Source: Bacteroidales bacterium M6
Lineage (GTDB): Bacteria; Bacteroidota; Bacteroidia; Bacteroidales; Muribaculaceae
Reading direction: 5' to 3'
DNA length: 64,000 nucleotides
Assembly (NCBI GenBank): GCA_001689485.1
Contig: LUJQ01000066.1
Location: 1-64,000 of the forward strand
Position numbers and translations under genes: made by a program. This document shows positions 9,976 through 18,659 of this stretch, in pieces; position 1 is the stretch's first letter; every line of letters starts with the position of its first letter. The notes under the pieces are model-generated. The model was not told where the DNA came from. It was given only the letters and a program-made list of their open reading frames with translations, and did no database searches.

Positions 9976-11082
9976 ATGATTATCGGAGTCCCCAAAGAAA
10001 TCAAAAACAATGAGAACCGTGTGGCGGTGACGCCTGCGGGAGTGCGTGAAATGGTGGCGGCAGGCCACCGGGTGTATGTACAGGCTACGGCGGGCAACGG
10101 CTCGGGATTCACCGACGACGAATACCGTGCCGCAGGCGCAGAGGTTCTCCCTACAATCGAGGCGGTTTATGAAACGGCTGAGATGATTGTGAAGGTGAAA
10201 GAGCCTATCCGGCCGGAATATAAGCTGATACGCCGGGGACAGGTTGTGTTCACCTACTTCCATTTCGCCAGCGACCGCGAACTCACCGAGGCAATGATTG
10301 CTTCGGGTGCGGTGTGCATAGCCTACGAAACGGTGCGCCCTGCAAACGGATCGCTGCCATTGCTTATCCCGATGAGCGAGGTTGCCGGACGCATGTCGGT
10401 GCAGGAGGGGTGCCGCTTCCTTGAAAAGCCGCAAGGCGGACGAGGGATAATGCTCGGGGGGGTGCCGGGGGTGAAACCGGCCAAGGTGCTTATCCTAGGT
10501 GCCGGTGTAGTGGGGCGTAACGCCGCCCTTATGGCCGCAGGACTTGGCGCCGAAGTCACCATAACCGATATATCGCTGCCCGTGCTGCGCCATGTGGCCG
10601 AGGTGATGCCGAAGAATGTGAAAACCCTGTTTTCTTCCCGCCATAACATCGAGATGGAACTGCCTACGGCCGACCTTGTAATCGGCTCGGTCCTGATTCC
10701 GGGAGCAAAGGCACCCCACCTGGTGACACGCGACATGCTGAAAATGATGCGTCCCGGCTCGCTGCTGGTCGACGTGGCTATCGACCAGGGCGGATGCTTC
10801 GAGACGTCGCATCCCACCACCCATTCCGACCCGACCTATGTGGTTGACGGAATCGTGCACTATGCCGTGGCAAACATACCAGGCGCAGTTCCTTTCACCT
10901 CAACCCTGGCCTTGACGAACGCCACCCTGCCTTATGCCCTGGCCTTGGCCGGAAAGGGTTGGGAACAGGCTTGCAGGGACGACGCGGCTCTGCGCGAAGG
11001 GGTAAATGTTGTCGACGGCAAGGTGGTCTATCCCGCCGTGGCCGAAGCCTGGAACCTTCCCCTTTCCCAGCTGGAGCTGTAA
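9976..11082 (+). CDS. ald: alanine dehydrogenase
   Basis: The 368-residue product matches L-alanine dehydrogenase, which interconverts alanine and pyruvate with NAD and ammonium. Visible signatures are the N-terminal MIIGVPKEIKNNENRV, KVKEP near residue 75, the Rossmann dinucleotide loop GAGVVGRNAA near residue 175, and VDVAIDQGGCFETS near residue 260. The frame is open upstream to 9907, but the family begins at MIIGVPKE, so the ATG at 9976 is chosen. The length is within a few residues of characterised enzymes. It stands alone between unrelated housekeeping genes. Confidence 0.95.
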   Translation: MIIGVPKEIKNNENRVAVTPAGVREMVAAGHRVYVQATAGNGSGFTDDEYRAAGAEVLPTIEAVYETAEMIVKVKEPIRPEYKLIRRGQVVFTYFHFASDRELTEAMIASGAVCIAYETVRPANGSLPLLIPMSEVAGRMSVQEGCRFLEKPQGGRGIMLGGVPGVKPAKVLILGAGVVGRNAALMAAGLGAEVTITDISLPVLRHVAEVMPKNVKTLFSSRHNIEMELPTADLVIGSVLIPGAKAPHLVTRDMLKMMRPGSLLVDVAIDQGGCFETSHPTTHSDPTYVVDGIVHYAVANIPGAVPFTSTLALTNATLPYALALAGKGWEQACRDDAALREGVNVVDGKVVYPAVAEAWNLPLSQLEL

Positions 11083-11092
11083 AATCCGGGGA

Positions 11093-11123
11093 TTGTCAAT
11101 GACATAATTATTTGCTAATTTTG
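11093..11123 (+). promoter_or_regulatory. Bacteroidetes-type promoter upstream of ychF
   Basis: TTG at 11093-11095, a 20-base spacer and TAATTTTG at 11116-11123 match the -33/-7 consensus. The ychF ATG lies 125 bases downstream, leaving a fairly long leader. Confidence 0.6.
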
Positions 11124-11248
11124 TGGTTTCAACAGAGCTGATTGACATGGGGTCAGCCGCTCTGTCGGAACCACAAAAAACGATGTCTGCATCTATAAGG
11201 CCAGACATCTGTCAGAATCAATAACGAACTACCGAAAAAAAATAAGAC

Positions 11249-12352
11249 ATGTCATTGCAATGCGGAATCGTGGGGCTTCCCAACGTGGGGAAGTCGACCC
11301 TGTTTAACTGCCTGTCGAACGCCAAAGCGCAGTCGGCCAACTTCCCTTTCTGTACAATCGAACCCAACGTAGGTGTGATAACCGTGCCCGACGAGCGGCT
11401 TAACAAACTCGTAGAGATGTGCAACCCGCGCAGCGTGGTGCCCGCAACTGTCGAAATCGTCGACATAGCCGGCCTTGTAAAAGGCGCAAGCAAGGGTGAA
11501 GGGCTCGGCAACAAATTCCTTGCCAACATACGCGAAACCGATGCAATAATCCACGTGTTGCGCTGTTTCGACGATGATAACATCACCCATGTCGACGGCT
11601 CTGTCGACCCCGTCCGCGACAAGGAAATCATCGACTACGAACTGCAACTAAAAGACCTCGAAACCATCGAAAGCCGCATAGCGCGCACCCAGAAACAGGC
11701 TCAGACCGGGGGCGACAAGGTTGCCAAGATGCAATACGAGGTGTTGCGGCGCTTCAAAGATGCACTCGATGCCGGAAAGCCGGCACGCTCGGTGGCGCTG
11801 GAAAACCCCGACGAGCAGAAATTCGCCCGCGAACTGTTCCTGCTCACCGACAAACCCGTGCTCTACGTCTGCAACGTCGATGACGCCTCGGCCGTTGACG
11901 GCAACAAATATGTCGACGCCGTGCGCGAAGCCATAGCCGACGAAAACGCACAGATGCTTATCGTGGCCGCACAGACCGAAGCCGACATTGCCGAACTCGA
12001 CACCTATGAGGAACGTCAGGAATTCCTCAACGAAATAGGGCTGGAGGAATCGGGAGTGGCACGACTGATACGCGCGGCATATGCCCTTCTGAACCTTCAG
12101 ACCTTCTTCACAGCAGGGTCCGACGAGGTGCGTGCATGGACATTCATGCGCGGTGCCAAAGCCCCGCAGTGCGCCGGTGTAATCCACACCGACTTCGAAA
12201 AAGGCTTTATCCGCGCCGAAGTAATCAAGTATGACGACTATGTGGCCTACGGCGGGGAACAAGGCGTGAAAGAAGCCGGGAAACTGGGCGTGGAAGGGAA
12301 AGAATATGTTGCCCAGGACGGCGACATCATGCATTTCCGCTTCAACGTGTGA
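11249..12352 (+). CDS. ychF: redox-regulated ATPase/GTPase YchF (OLA1 family)
   Basis: This 367-residue protein has the Obg-like layout: P-loop GLPNVGKST at residues 8-16, switch/G3 block DIAGLVKGASKGEGLGN near residue 73, a coiled-coil insertion (about 130-170), and a C-terminal TGS domain (AWTFMRGAKAPQCAGVIHTDFEKGFI). The usual NKxD base-specificity motif is NVDD here, as expected for YchF proteins, which prefer ATP. These proteins associate with ribosomes and modulate the oxidative stress response. Length and motifs are complete. Confidence 0.95.
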   Translation: MSLQCGIVGLPNVGKSTLFNCLSNAKAQSANFPFCTIEPNVGVITVPDERLNKLVEMCNPRSVVPATVEIVDIAGLVKGASKGEGLGNKFLANIRETDAIIHVLRCFDDDNITHVDGSVDPVRDKEIIDYELQLKDLETIESRIARTQKQAQTGGDKVAKMQYEVLRRFKDALDAGKPARSVALENPDEQKFARELFLLTDKPVLYVCNVDDASAVDGNKYVDAVREAIADENAQMLIVAAQTEADIAELDTYEERQEFLNEIGLEESGVARLIRAAYALLNLQTFFTAGSDEVRAWTFMRGAKAPQCAGVIHTDFEKGFIRAEVIKYDDYVAYGGEQGVKEAGKLGVEGKEYVAQDGDIMHFRFNV

Positions 12353-12552
12353 CATGACGCATACCTACCTCCGGATAAAAGTCCAGGCATTTTAGAGATT
12401 GCCCCAGATTTTTTCCAAAAGATTTTTAGATAATCTATTACAAGTCATGAATCCTGACGCACCGCTTTTTCACGTTCTTTTTTCAGTGACACGTGCAACT
12501 TTTAACGGATACCTGCGTCTAACCATTTCAGAAATCACCTAAATTCTCCTAT

Positions 12553-14598
12553 ATGAAATTATTCAATCTGGCGCTGGCCGCAGCCGCCATCGCCGCAACT
12601 TCAGCACCTGCCATGGCAGTCGAACACCTGAAGAGCGTTAACCCGGCCTATATCGACAATTCGATTCCCGCCGGCGACGACTTCTACAACCATGTCAACA
12701 AAGGCTGGATGGAAGCTCACCCGCTCACCCCTGAATATGCCCGTTTCGGCATTTTCAACATCCTTGCCGATTCTGCCGAAGCCAACGTAAAGGAAATAGT
12801 GCTCGGCCTGGGCGCGACAAACCCAGAAAAGGGCACGAACGCGTTCAAAGTCTGGACGCTCTATTCACAGGGTATGGACTCCGTGCGCCGCAATGCCGAA
12901 GGTGCAGCCCCGATTCTCGATGACCTCAAGAAAATCGAGAACACTACCCACGACGACATGAAGAATCTCATGCTGTGGATGCACAAGTATTACGCCAACC
13001 CCTTCTTCAGCGCAGGCCCGATGGAGGACATGGCCGACAGCAACCGCTATGCAATGTATATTTCAGGCGGCTCGATGGGTCTTGGCGACCGCGACTACTA
13101 CCTGCTCAACGACAAAGAGAACACCCGCATCCGCGATGCCTACAAAAAGCTCATTGTCAACCAGATGATAAACGCAGGCTATAAAAAGAAGGACGCTACA
13201 CGAATCATGAAGAACGTGTTGAAAATCGAAACGGCCATTGCCGATTCAGCCCTCACACGTGAAGAGAGCCGCAACATCGTGGCCATGTACAACCCACGCA
13301 GCCTCGAACAGCTCAAGGCCGACTATCCCAATATCGACTGGAGCCGCTATTTCGTGGAAACGATGGACATCGACACCCCCCAGGAATTCATCCTTACCGA
13401 GCCAAAGGGGATGAAGCAGGCCGACAACCTGCTGGCATCGCTTACCGACCGCGAAATCAAGGACTATTACCTGTGGAAATATGTGGCTCAGGCTGCTCCC
13501 TACCTCAGCGACAAATTCACCGACACAGCATTCGAATTCTCCAAAGTAAAGAGCGGCGTGCAGCAGCAGCGTCCCCGCTGGAAACGCGCACTCGGTGTGC
13601 CCGACGGCTACATGGGTGAGGCAATCGGCCGCCTTTATGTGGAAAAACATTTCCCTGAGACGTCCAAGCAGAAGATGCTCGACCTCGTTGGCAACCTCAA
13701 GACAGCTCTCGGCAAGCACATCATCAACCTCCCCTGGATGACAGATGAAACCAAGCTCAAGGCTATCGATAAGCTGAACTCATTCACTGTGAAAATCGGC
13801 TATCCCGACAAGTGGAAAGACTACTCGGCAATGGAAATCGACCCTGCCCTTTCTTATTACCGCAACGTCCACAACGCAAGCATGTGGCATAACAAAGAAC
13901 AGCTTTCGAAGTGGGGCAAGCCCGTCGACAAGACCGAATGGGGCATGACACCCCAAACCGTCAACGCCTACTATAACCCGCTGGCCAACGAAATTGTGTT
14001 CCCCGCAGCCATACTTCAGAACCCCTTCTTCGATCCCGAAGCATCGGATGCCGAAAACTATGGCGGCATCGGCGTGGTAATCGGCCACGAAATGACACAC
14101 GGATTCGACGACCAGGGCCGCAACTTCGATGCAAAGGGCAATATGACCAACTGGTGGACAGAGGAGGATGTAAAGAACTTCGAAGCCCTCACTTCAAAGC
14201 TCGGAAAACAGTTTGACGAAGTTGAAATCCTTCCCGGCCTTTTCGCCAACGGCACCTACACCATGGGCGAAAACATCGCCGACCAGGGTGGTCTGCGCAT
14301 CAGCCGCACCGCATTCCTCGATTCTCAGAAAAAGAAAGGGGTCGACATCACATCGGAAGATGCAAAAATCGACGGTTACACCCCCGAACAGGCTTTCTAC
14401 CTGAACTATGCCAACATCTGGGCTACCAACTGCCGTGACGAAGAAAAACGCAACCTCACCATCGGCGACGTACACTCTTTGGCGGAAAACCGCGTAAACG
14501 TTACCCTGCGCAACATCGTCCCCTTCTTCGAAGCTTTCGACGTAAAAGCAGGCAACAAGCTCTACCGCCCGGCTACAGAGCAGGTAATCATCTGGTAA
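12553..14598 (+). CDS. M13 family zinc metallopeptidase (neprilysin/PepO-like), exported
   Basis: This 681-residue protein has a signal peptide ending near APAMA. The M13 N-terminal helical domain opens with DDFYNHVNKGWMEAHP. The catalytic domain has the zinc site HEMTH (His512, Glu513, His516) and the third ligand Glu573 in ENIADQGG. NAYYNPLANEIVFPAAILQ is the substrate-binding NAYY/F block. The C-terminus ends in a Trp (VIIW), as is usual in the family. It probably acts in the periplasm as an oligopeptidase. The 200 bases upstream contain no convincing gene and only a weak promoter. Confidence 0.94.
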   Translation: MKLFNLALAAAAIAATSAPAMAVEHLKSVNPAYIDNSIPAGDDFYNHVNKGWMEAHPLTPEYARFGIFNILADSAEANVKEIVLGLGATNPEKGTNAFKVWTLYSQGMDSVRRNAEGAAPILDDLKKIENTTHDDMKNLMLWMHKYYANPFFSAGPMEDMADSNRYAMYISGGSMGLGDRDYYLLNDKENTRIRDAYKKLIVNQMINAGYKKKDATRIMKNVLKIETAIADSALTREESRNIVAMYNPRSLEQLKADYPNIDWSRYFVETMDIDTPQEFILTEPKGMKQADNLLASLTDREIKDYYLWKYVAQAAPYLSDKFTDTAFEFSKVKSGVQQQRPRWKRALGVPDGYMGEAIGRLYVEKHFPETSKQKMLDLVGNLKTALGKHIINLPWMTDETKLKAIDKLNSFTVKIGYPDKWKDYSAMEIDPALSYYRNVHNASMWHNKEQLSKWGKPVDKTEWGMTPQTVNAYYNPLANEIVFPAAILQNPFFDPEASDAENYGGIGVVIGHEMTHGFDDQGRNFDAKGNMTNWWTEEDVKNFEALTSKLGKQFDEVEILPGLFANGTYTMGENIADQGGLRISRTAFLDSQKKKGVDITSEDAKIDGYTPEQAFYLNYANIWATNCRDEEKRNLTIGDVHSLAENRVNVTLRNIVPFFEAFDVKAGNKLYRPATEQVIIW

Positions 14599-14654
14599 CA
14601 GCACGTTCCGGCAATACATTCCCATAAGGGCTGAACGCCCATAGGTGCTTCATA

Positions 14655-14692
14655 AACTGGCGCTGTGTCGAAATCTCGGCACAGCGCCAGTT
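14655..14692 (+). terminator. strong inverted repeat after the M13 peptidase
   Basis: A perfect 13-base stem (AACTGGCGCTGTG with its complement) and a 12-base loop starts 57 bases after the stop codon. There is no clear T-run, so factor-independent termination is likely but not certain. Confidence 0.65.
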
Positions 14693-14810
14693 CGTTAAAC
14701 AAAAACACACCGGCAGGAGTTAATATAACAGGGATGTAGATAAAACAGCAACACCGTTTCAACACCACCCTGCACAACAACCAGAAACTACAACTAAAAC
14801 CTCCGGAACA

Positions 14811-15218
14811 ATGGCTTACAAGATTATCGAAATCGAGGGAATCGGCGAATCATATGCACGGAAACTCGAACAAGCCGGAGTAAAAACCACCGACGACCTG
14901 CTCACCATGTGCGCCACACCTCGCGGACGCGCCAAGCTTGCCGACGAAACGGGAATCAGTTCCAAACTCATCCTGAAATGGACAAACCATGCCGACCTGT
15001 TCCGCATCAAAGGTGTGGCAGGGCAATTCGCCGAACTGCTGGAAGCCGCCGGTGTCGACACCGTAAAGGAATTCGCCCACCGGGTTCCGGCCAATCTCCA
15101 GCCCAAACTTGTTGCCGTCAACGAGGAACATGGCCTATGCAACCGCGTCCCCTCCCTGAGCGAGGTTGAGAAAATGATTGCACAGGCAAAAGAACTGCCG
15201 CCTGCAATCTCATATTGA
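14811..15218 (+). CDS. DUF4332 family helix-hairpin-helix protein
   Basis: This 135-residue protein contains two helix-hairpin-helix-like units: IEGIGESYARKLEQAGVKTTDDLL at the N-terminus and IKGVAGQFAELLEAAGVDTVKEF in the middle. This is the DUF4332 pattern. Such proteins are small and cytoplasmic with a presumed nucleic-acid-binding role, but their function is not established. It has no export signal. The neighbours are housekeeping genes and give no functional clue. Confidence 0.85.
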   Translation: MAYKIIEIEGIGESYARKLEQAGVKTTDDLLTMCATPRGRAKLADETGISSKLILKWTNHADLFRIKGVAGQFAELLEAAGVDTVKEFAHRVPANLQPKLVAVNEEHGLCNRVPSLSEVEKMIAQAKELPPAISY

Positions 15219-15387
15219 ACACCGAATCCGTTTTCATAGACCCAGCAAAAACAAGAAGGAGGCCGACATGCAGAAGGCTCATTGCCCTTGTGCGTGCCGA
15301 CCGCCTTTTTACAGCATTGTGCATGTGTTTGACGGAAAAATGCGTAACTTCGCCGCATAATCCCACCTCAATCAAACCCAATAGCAA

Positions 15388-15786
15388 ATGGCAAACCGCG
15401 AATACATTGAAAAGAACCGCCAGTGGCTCATCGACAAGGCAGCCGAGCCCGGTGTCAAATCGCTCGACAAAGGCATCCTTTATAAGGAAATTGCAAAAGG
15501 TAAGTCGGGAGGCGCAACCCCCAACCGCAACAGCGTGGTAACGGTTCACTACACGGGACGGACTATCAATGGGAAAAAATTCGACAGCAGCCTCGGGGGC
15601 GCCCCTGTGGCAATGCGCCTGCGCGACCTAATCCAAGGATGGATAATCGCCCTGCAACAGATGCATGTAGGCGATAAATGGGAAATCTACCTCCCCGCCG
15701 AAATGGGCTATGGCAAATTCTCACAACCTGGCATCCCTGGCGGTTCCACCCTTATATTCGAAATAGAACTGAAGGCAGTGATGTAA
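15388..15786 (+). CDS. FKBP-type peptidyl-prolyl cis-trans isomerase
   Basis: The 132-residue product has the complete FKBP fold signature: VTVHYTGRTINGKKFDSS, then a VIPGW-like LIQGWIIALQQM, EIYLPAEMGYG, and IPGGSTLIFEIEL at the end. The first 45 residues resemble the short helical N-terminus of FklB/FkpA-type proteins but carry no signal peptide, so it is probably cytoplasmic. FKBPs isomerise Xaa-Pro bonds during folding. A TAACTTCG element at 15345-15352 is a plausible -7 box for it. Confidence 0.92.
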   Translation: MANREYIEKNRQWLIDKAAEPGVKSLDKGILYKEIAKGKSGGATPNRNSVVTVHYTGRTINGKKFDSSLGGAPVAMRLRDLIQGWIIALQQMHVGDKWEIYLPAEMGYGKFSQPGIPGGSTLIFEIELKAVM

Positions 15787-15930
15787 ACGATTGAAGCCGG
15801 CTTTGCATATCCAAGCCAGATTGCCTTTATCTTACCCAGGCAATCTGACATCCCGATTCCGGCCAAATCATGCAAATGGCAAAAAATCTATAAACATATC
15901 ACTGAAAAATCGCCGAATAAAGCCTCTTGA

Positions 15931-15962
15931 TTTGGCAGGTTCGAAAAAAAATCCTAACTTTG
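15931..15962 (+). promoter_or_regulatory. promoter of the tRNA-Ser locus
   Basis: TTTG at 15931-15934, a 20-base spacer and TAACTTTG at 15955-15962 are an exact match to the Bacteroidetes consensus. It lies 32 bases upstream of the tRNA-Ser fragment and would transcribe both the fragment and the intact tRNA. Confidence 0.8.
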
Positions 15963-15994
15963 CCCTCCGTAAAGGAGCGACAGCCCATGCACAA

Positions 15995-16039
15995 GGAGTG
16001 GTGCTCGAGTGGCTGAAGAGGCACGCCTGGAAAGCGTAC
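15995..16039 (+). pseudogene. truncated tRNA-Ser(GGA) 5' half
   Basis: These 45 bases match the 5' half of a serine tRNA: acceptor strand GGAGTGG, a D-arm identical to that of the intact neighbour, and an anticodon arm with loop CTGGAAA. The sequence then departs from tRNA structure, with no variable arm, T-arm or 3' acceptor strand. The acceptor GGAGTGG would need CCACTCC as partner, which is not found nearby. It is either an old partial duplication or the 5' remnant of the original integration target. Confidence 0.8.
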
Positions 16040-16066
16040 AAAGAGAACAATTAACATATTGAAACT

Positions 16067-16154
16067 GGAGTGATGCTCGAGTGGCTGAAGAGGCTGATCT
16101 GGAAAGTCAGTAACCGTCAAAAGCGGTTCGGGAGTTCGAATCTCCCTCACTCCG
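16067..16154 (+). tRNA. tRNA-Ser (anticodon GGA)
   Basis: The 88-base gene folds as a class II tRNA: acceptor GGAGTGA/TCACTCC with discriminator G, a D-arm, anticodon stem CTGAT/GTCAG with loop CTGGAAA (anticodon GGA), long variable arm ACCG-loop-CGGT, and T-arm GGGAG-TTCGAAT-CTCCC. CCA is not encoded. A phage integrase gene starts 225 bases downstream and reads away from it, so this gene or its 3' end is the likely attachment site. Confidence 0.95.
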
Positions 16155-16155
16155 C

Positions 16156-16188
16156 AATAAGCCCGATGAGAGTCGGGCTTATTTTTTA
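16156..16188 (+). terminator. terminator directly after tRNA-Ser
   Basis: A perfect 11-base stem AATAAGCCCGA/TCGGGCTTATT with a 6-base loop is followed by a T-run (ATTTTTTAT). It begins one base after the discriminator. It may be phage DNA if the junction lies at the tRNA 3' end. Confidence 0.88.
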
Positions 16189-16349
16189 TATTTAGTTTCA
16201 GTATGTTACGGTTTCTTTTCACGACTTCCTTCGCAGTACCACACATCGCATAGCAAGCGATGCGGTCTTTGCCTCTTATCAGTGTTATCAGCTTAAAAAA
16301 AAGAGTGAGTTTGCACTTTTCGAGTGCATTTGGATTAGTTCGGATGCAC

Positions 16350-16371
16350 CTCGCCCGCAACTCACCCGCAA
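16350..16371 (+). repeat. tandem 11-base repeat upstream of the integrase
   Basis: CTCGCCCGCAA and CTCACCCGCAA are adjacent direct repeats with one mismatch, 8 bases before the integrase ATG. Short direct repeats near the attachment site often serve as integrase or excisionase arm-binding sites. That role is inferred. Confidence 0.45.
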
Positions 16372-16378
16372 TTTTAAG

Positions 16379-17578
16379 ATGATGATTACAACAAAGATCT
16401 ACCTCGACAGGCGAGCTGTGAAAGGAAATGGACCCGCGCCGTTGAAGATAGCGATTACCAAAAAGGGGTCCACGGCGTACATACCACTTGGGATATCCCT
16501 CTTGATGGAGCAATGGAATCCTATAAAACAATGCGTGGTTTCCCATCCGAAGCGTCAGTTTTTCAATACCTATATAAATAAAAGAAAGCTAGAGGTAGAT
16601 GAGATTGTTCTCACTCTTACTGCGGCAAAAGAAACTGCGGGTACTGTTACCGACATCAAGAATGTCATTGTTCAGCGGTTGAATCCTGAAGAGTCCGACG
16701 AGTCTACAACGTTCTATAAATGGTTTGTCAAGTTCTCGAGTACGAAGATGCTCCGCACCAAGGGGATTTATGAGACAACCCTGAATCATATCAAGAGATT
16801 CCGACCGAAGACATATCGTCAGCTTAAATTTGAGGACATCACTGTTGAATGGTTGGCGGAGTTTGACGCATTCCTCGCCAAGACCTCCCCGGCTCGCAAC
16901 GCCCGTAATATCAATCTTAGAAATATTCGTGCGGTATTCAACTACGCTATCGATAATGATGTGACTACTGCTTACCCATTCCGAAAGTTCAAACTGCGAT
17001 ACGAGGAAACTCGAAAGCGTTCCATGCCGGTAGAGGCTCTTCGCAAGCTGAAAGATTTGAAAGTGGAGCCTTATCTTGAGAAGTACCGGGATTTCTTCAT
17101 GCTCTCGTTCTACCTCATCGGAGCCAACGTGGTGGATATTTGCCAGGCAGTCGAATTGGTAGACGGAAGATTTGAATACCGGCGCTCTAAGACCCATAAG
17201 CTCTACTCCATAAAAGTTGAGCCGGAGGCGATGGCCCTCATTGAGAAATATAAGGGAGAAAAGTATCTCCTGAATTACCTCGACACTCATAAGTCTTATC
17301 GGACGTTCTATAACTGTCTTCAAAAGGGATTGGTGAAAATCAAAGATGCTTTCAATGCTGTGGACGATGGCATAGTCCTTCAGGAGTTGACTTCGTACTG
17401 GGCGCGTCATACTTGGGCCACGATTGCTTCGGATCTAGACGTTCCTGACGCTACGATAGCCAAAAGCCTCGGACACTCTCATGGTAACGCAACGTCGGCC
17501 ATTTATATCGACTACAATATGCGTAAAGTCGATGTAGCTAACCGACGTGTGATCGACCGGGTTATTAAAGGAGAGTGA
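16379..17578 (+). CDS. tyrosine recombinase, phage integrase with SAM-like core-binding domain
   Basis: The 399-residue protein has an N-terminal arm-binding region that includes the Bacteroidetes-type strand KGNGPAPLKIAITKKG, a SAM-like core-binding domain (about 110-205) and a catalytic domain. The box II pair is Arg343-His344 in YWARHTWAT. GHSH follows near residue 363, and the nucleophile is probably Tyr376 in AIYIDY. The usual first catalytic Arg in the GLR motif is absent: the position reads LIGANVVDIC near residue 250, a substitution seen in a clade of Bacteroidetes phage integrases. The only rightward phage gene, it integrates and excises the element at the tRNA. A second ATG immediately follows the first. 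Confidence 0.93.
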   Translation: MMITTKIYLDRRAVKGNGPAPLKIAITKKGSTAYIPLGISLLMEQWNPIKQCVVSHPKRQFFNTYINKRKLEVDEIVLTLTAAKETAGTVTDIKNVIVQRLNPEESDESTTFYKWFVKFSSTKMLRTKGIYETTLNHIKRFRPKTYRQLKFEDITVEWLAEFDAFLAKTSPARNARNINLRNIRAVFNYAIDNDVTTAYPFRKFKLRYEETRKRSMPVEALRKLKDLKVEPYLEKYRDFFMLSFYLIGANVVDICQAVELVDGRFEYRRSKTHKLYSIKVEPEAMALIEKYKGEKYLLNYLDTHKSYRTFYNCLQKGLVKIKDAFNAVDDGIVLQELTSYWARHTWATIASDLDVPDATIAKSLGHSHGNATSAIYIDYNMRKVDVANRRVIDRVIKGE

Positions 17579-17592
17579 TGTCATGGTACAGA

Positions 17593-17620
17593 AAGAGCCA
17601 TGAGTTTCCTCTTGGCTCTT
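17593..17620. terminator. bidirectional terminator between integrase and leftward phage genes
   Basis: A perfect 8-base stem AAGAGCCA/TGGCTCTT with a 12-base loop lies between two convergent genes. Confidence 0.6.
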
Positions 17621-17664
17621 AAATCTTGCGCCCTCACGGGTTGGGATTGCAAATATGAAGTATC

Positions 17665-17865
17665 TTAAAGCTGGGAGTTCCAAAATCGGAGGATTTCTTT
17701 TCCCAGATATATTTTTCTCGCATTTTCTCTACGGAAACTGCACTTGATATGTCCTTCGTCGGTATACCGGCGTAGCGTATTGCGGTGAATGCCGAGGCAT
17801 TCGCACGTCTGCTTGACGGTATATCGTCCGGTCGGTGCTACTTTCGGTTCTATTGATGTTACCAT
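17665..17865 (-). CDS. helix-turn-helix excisionase-like DNA-binding protein
   Basis: The 66-residue protein carries a MerR/Xis-type winged helix: YTVKQTCECLGIHRNTLRRYTDEG followed by a basic wing and the KEILRFW helix. Its size and position beside the integrase suit an excisionase or recombination directionality factor. It is the last gene of the leftward unit that begins with the second DGR target. A GCAAATAAGATA element just upstream overlaps the previous stop codon. Confidence 0.75.
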   Translation of the reverse strand: MVTSIEPKVAPTGRYTVKQTCECLGIHRNTLRRYTDEGHIKCSFRRENARKIYLGKEILRFWNSQL

Positions 17866-17876
17866 GATAGAATATC

Positions 17877-18101
17877 TTATTTGCGTTCAGCGATTCCATA
17901 TAGAGGAATCTGATTGATGTTTATGCTTCGAGTTATCAAACCGTCTGAAATCAAAGACTGAATGGCTTCGTCAACGTCTTTCTTCACTATTTCCATTATG
18001 GCATAATGGTTAGCTACGACAGGCGCTTTATGAGATTCCTCAACGCGCTTGAGTTCCTCTTTTATTATCCCATAAATATATGGCTGGAAGAAATTACTCA
18101 T
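17877..18101 (-). CDS. small protein of unknown function
   Basis: The 74-residue, mostly helical protein ends ITRSININQIPLYGIAERK. The spacing DEAIQSLISDGLITRSI suggests a small winged-helix fold, but I do not recognise a family. It sits between an excisionase-like gene and a coiled-coil protein, with gaps under 12 bases, so it is cotranscribed with them. Confidence 0.6.
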   Translation of the reverse strand: MSNFFQPYIYGIIKEELKRVEESHKAPVVANHYAIMEIVKKDVDEAIQSLISDGLITRSININQIPLYGIAERK

Positions 18102-18105
18102 ATTT

Positions 18106-18597
18106 TCAGTCGGTAATAGTCAGATGGTCGTCGATGTATTTCTGAGTTATCCCGTGCATATCATCGATAAATTCTTCGTTCGTTACCATAAAGTCCGATA
18201 GTCCGGCGAACTCCGGATGGCAGACAATGCTGGCGAAGTCCTGCGCTTTCTTCTTGATGTCATCGAGCAAAGGAAGAAGGTGATTTTCTTCCACTCCGAG
18301 AGCAGTGAATTTATCTCTCAACTCGTAGGCACAATCGGCAAGAAAATCAGCAGCCAAATGAACCTTCACGATTGCGACGTTGATGCCGGATTCGCGGAGT
18401 GTCTTTTGATCGAATAGTTCGGAGAGCTTCTTCGGAAGGTAACTCTCGGCTTCTTCTATCGCAGCCTCGACGTCTTTTATTCTGCGGGCGGTATCACTGA
18501 CTTGCAGCAACTGTCCGTTTTGGATTTGTTTCGACATTTTGGCCTTGAGTTGGTCGCGGCGTTCACGGAGCCGGTCTAATTTTGAATTTACGCTCAT
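18106..18597 (-). CDS. helical coiled-coil protein downstream of the second DGR target
   Basis: This 163-residue protein has a strongly basic coiled coil at the N-terminus (LDRLRERRDQLKAKMSKQ, then an acidic AAIEEAESYL), followed by predicted helices. No domain is recognised. It lies directly downstream of the variable 198-residue protein, separated by a hairpin. One speculative role is as a DGR accessory protein, since Avd proteins are small basic helical bundles, but I see no Avd signature. Confidence 0.65.
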   Translation of the reverse strand: MSVNSKLDRLRERRDQLKAKMSKQIQNGQLLQVSDTARRIKDVEAAIEEAESYLPKKLSELFDQKTLRESGINVAIVKVHLAADFLADCAYELRDKFTALGVEENHLLPLLDDIKKKAQDFASIVCHPEFAGLSDFMVTNEEFIDDMHGITQKYIDDHLTITD

Positions 18598-18610
18598 ATC
18601 TTTTGAATTT

Positions 18611-18644
18611 CGTGGAGGCTCGGTCGTGTAGACGAGCCTCCACG
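18611..18644 (-). terminator. perfect 12-base hairpin after the second DGR target
   Basis: CGTGGAGGCTCG and its exact complement flank a 10-base loop, beginning 15 bases after the target stop codon. There is no T-run, so it is either a weak terminator or a structure linked to retrohoming. In the Bordetella phage DGR, a hairpin downstream of the variable repeat promotes target recognition. Here it lies about 120 bases from the variable repeat. Confidence 0.6.
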
Positions 18645-18659
18645 GAGGAAATACTTCGG

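Noticed and set aside
15899..16546. A 215-codon leftward open frame across the tRNA-Ser locus
   Set aside because: It runs antisense through tRNA genes, a promoter and the integrase start, and has no family resemblance.
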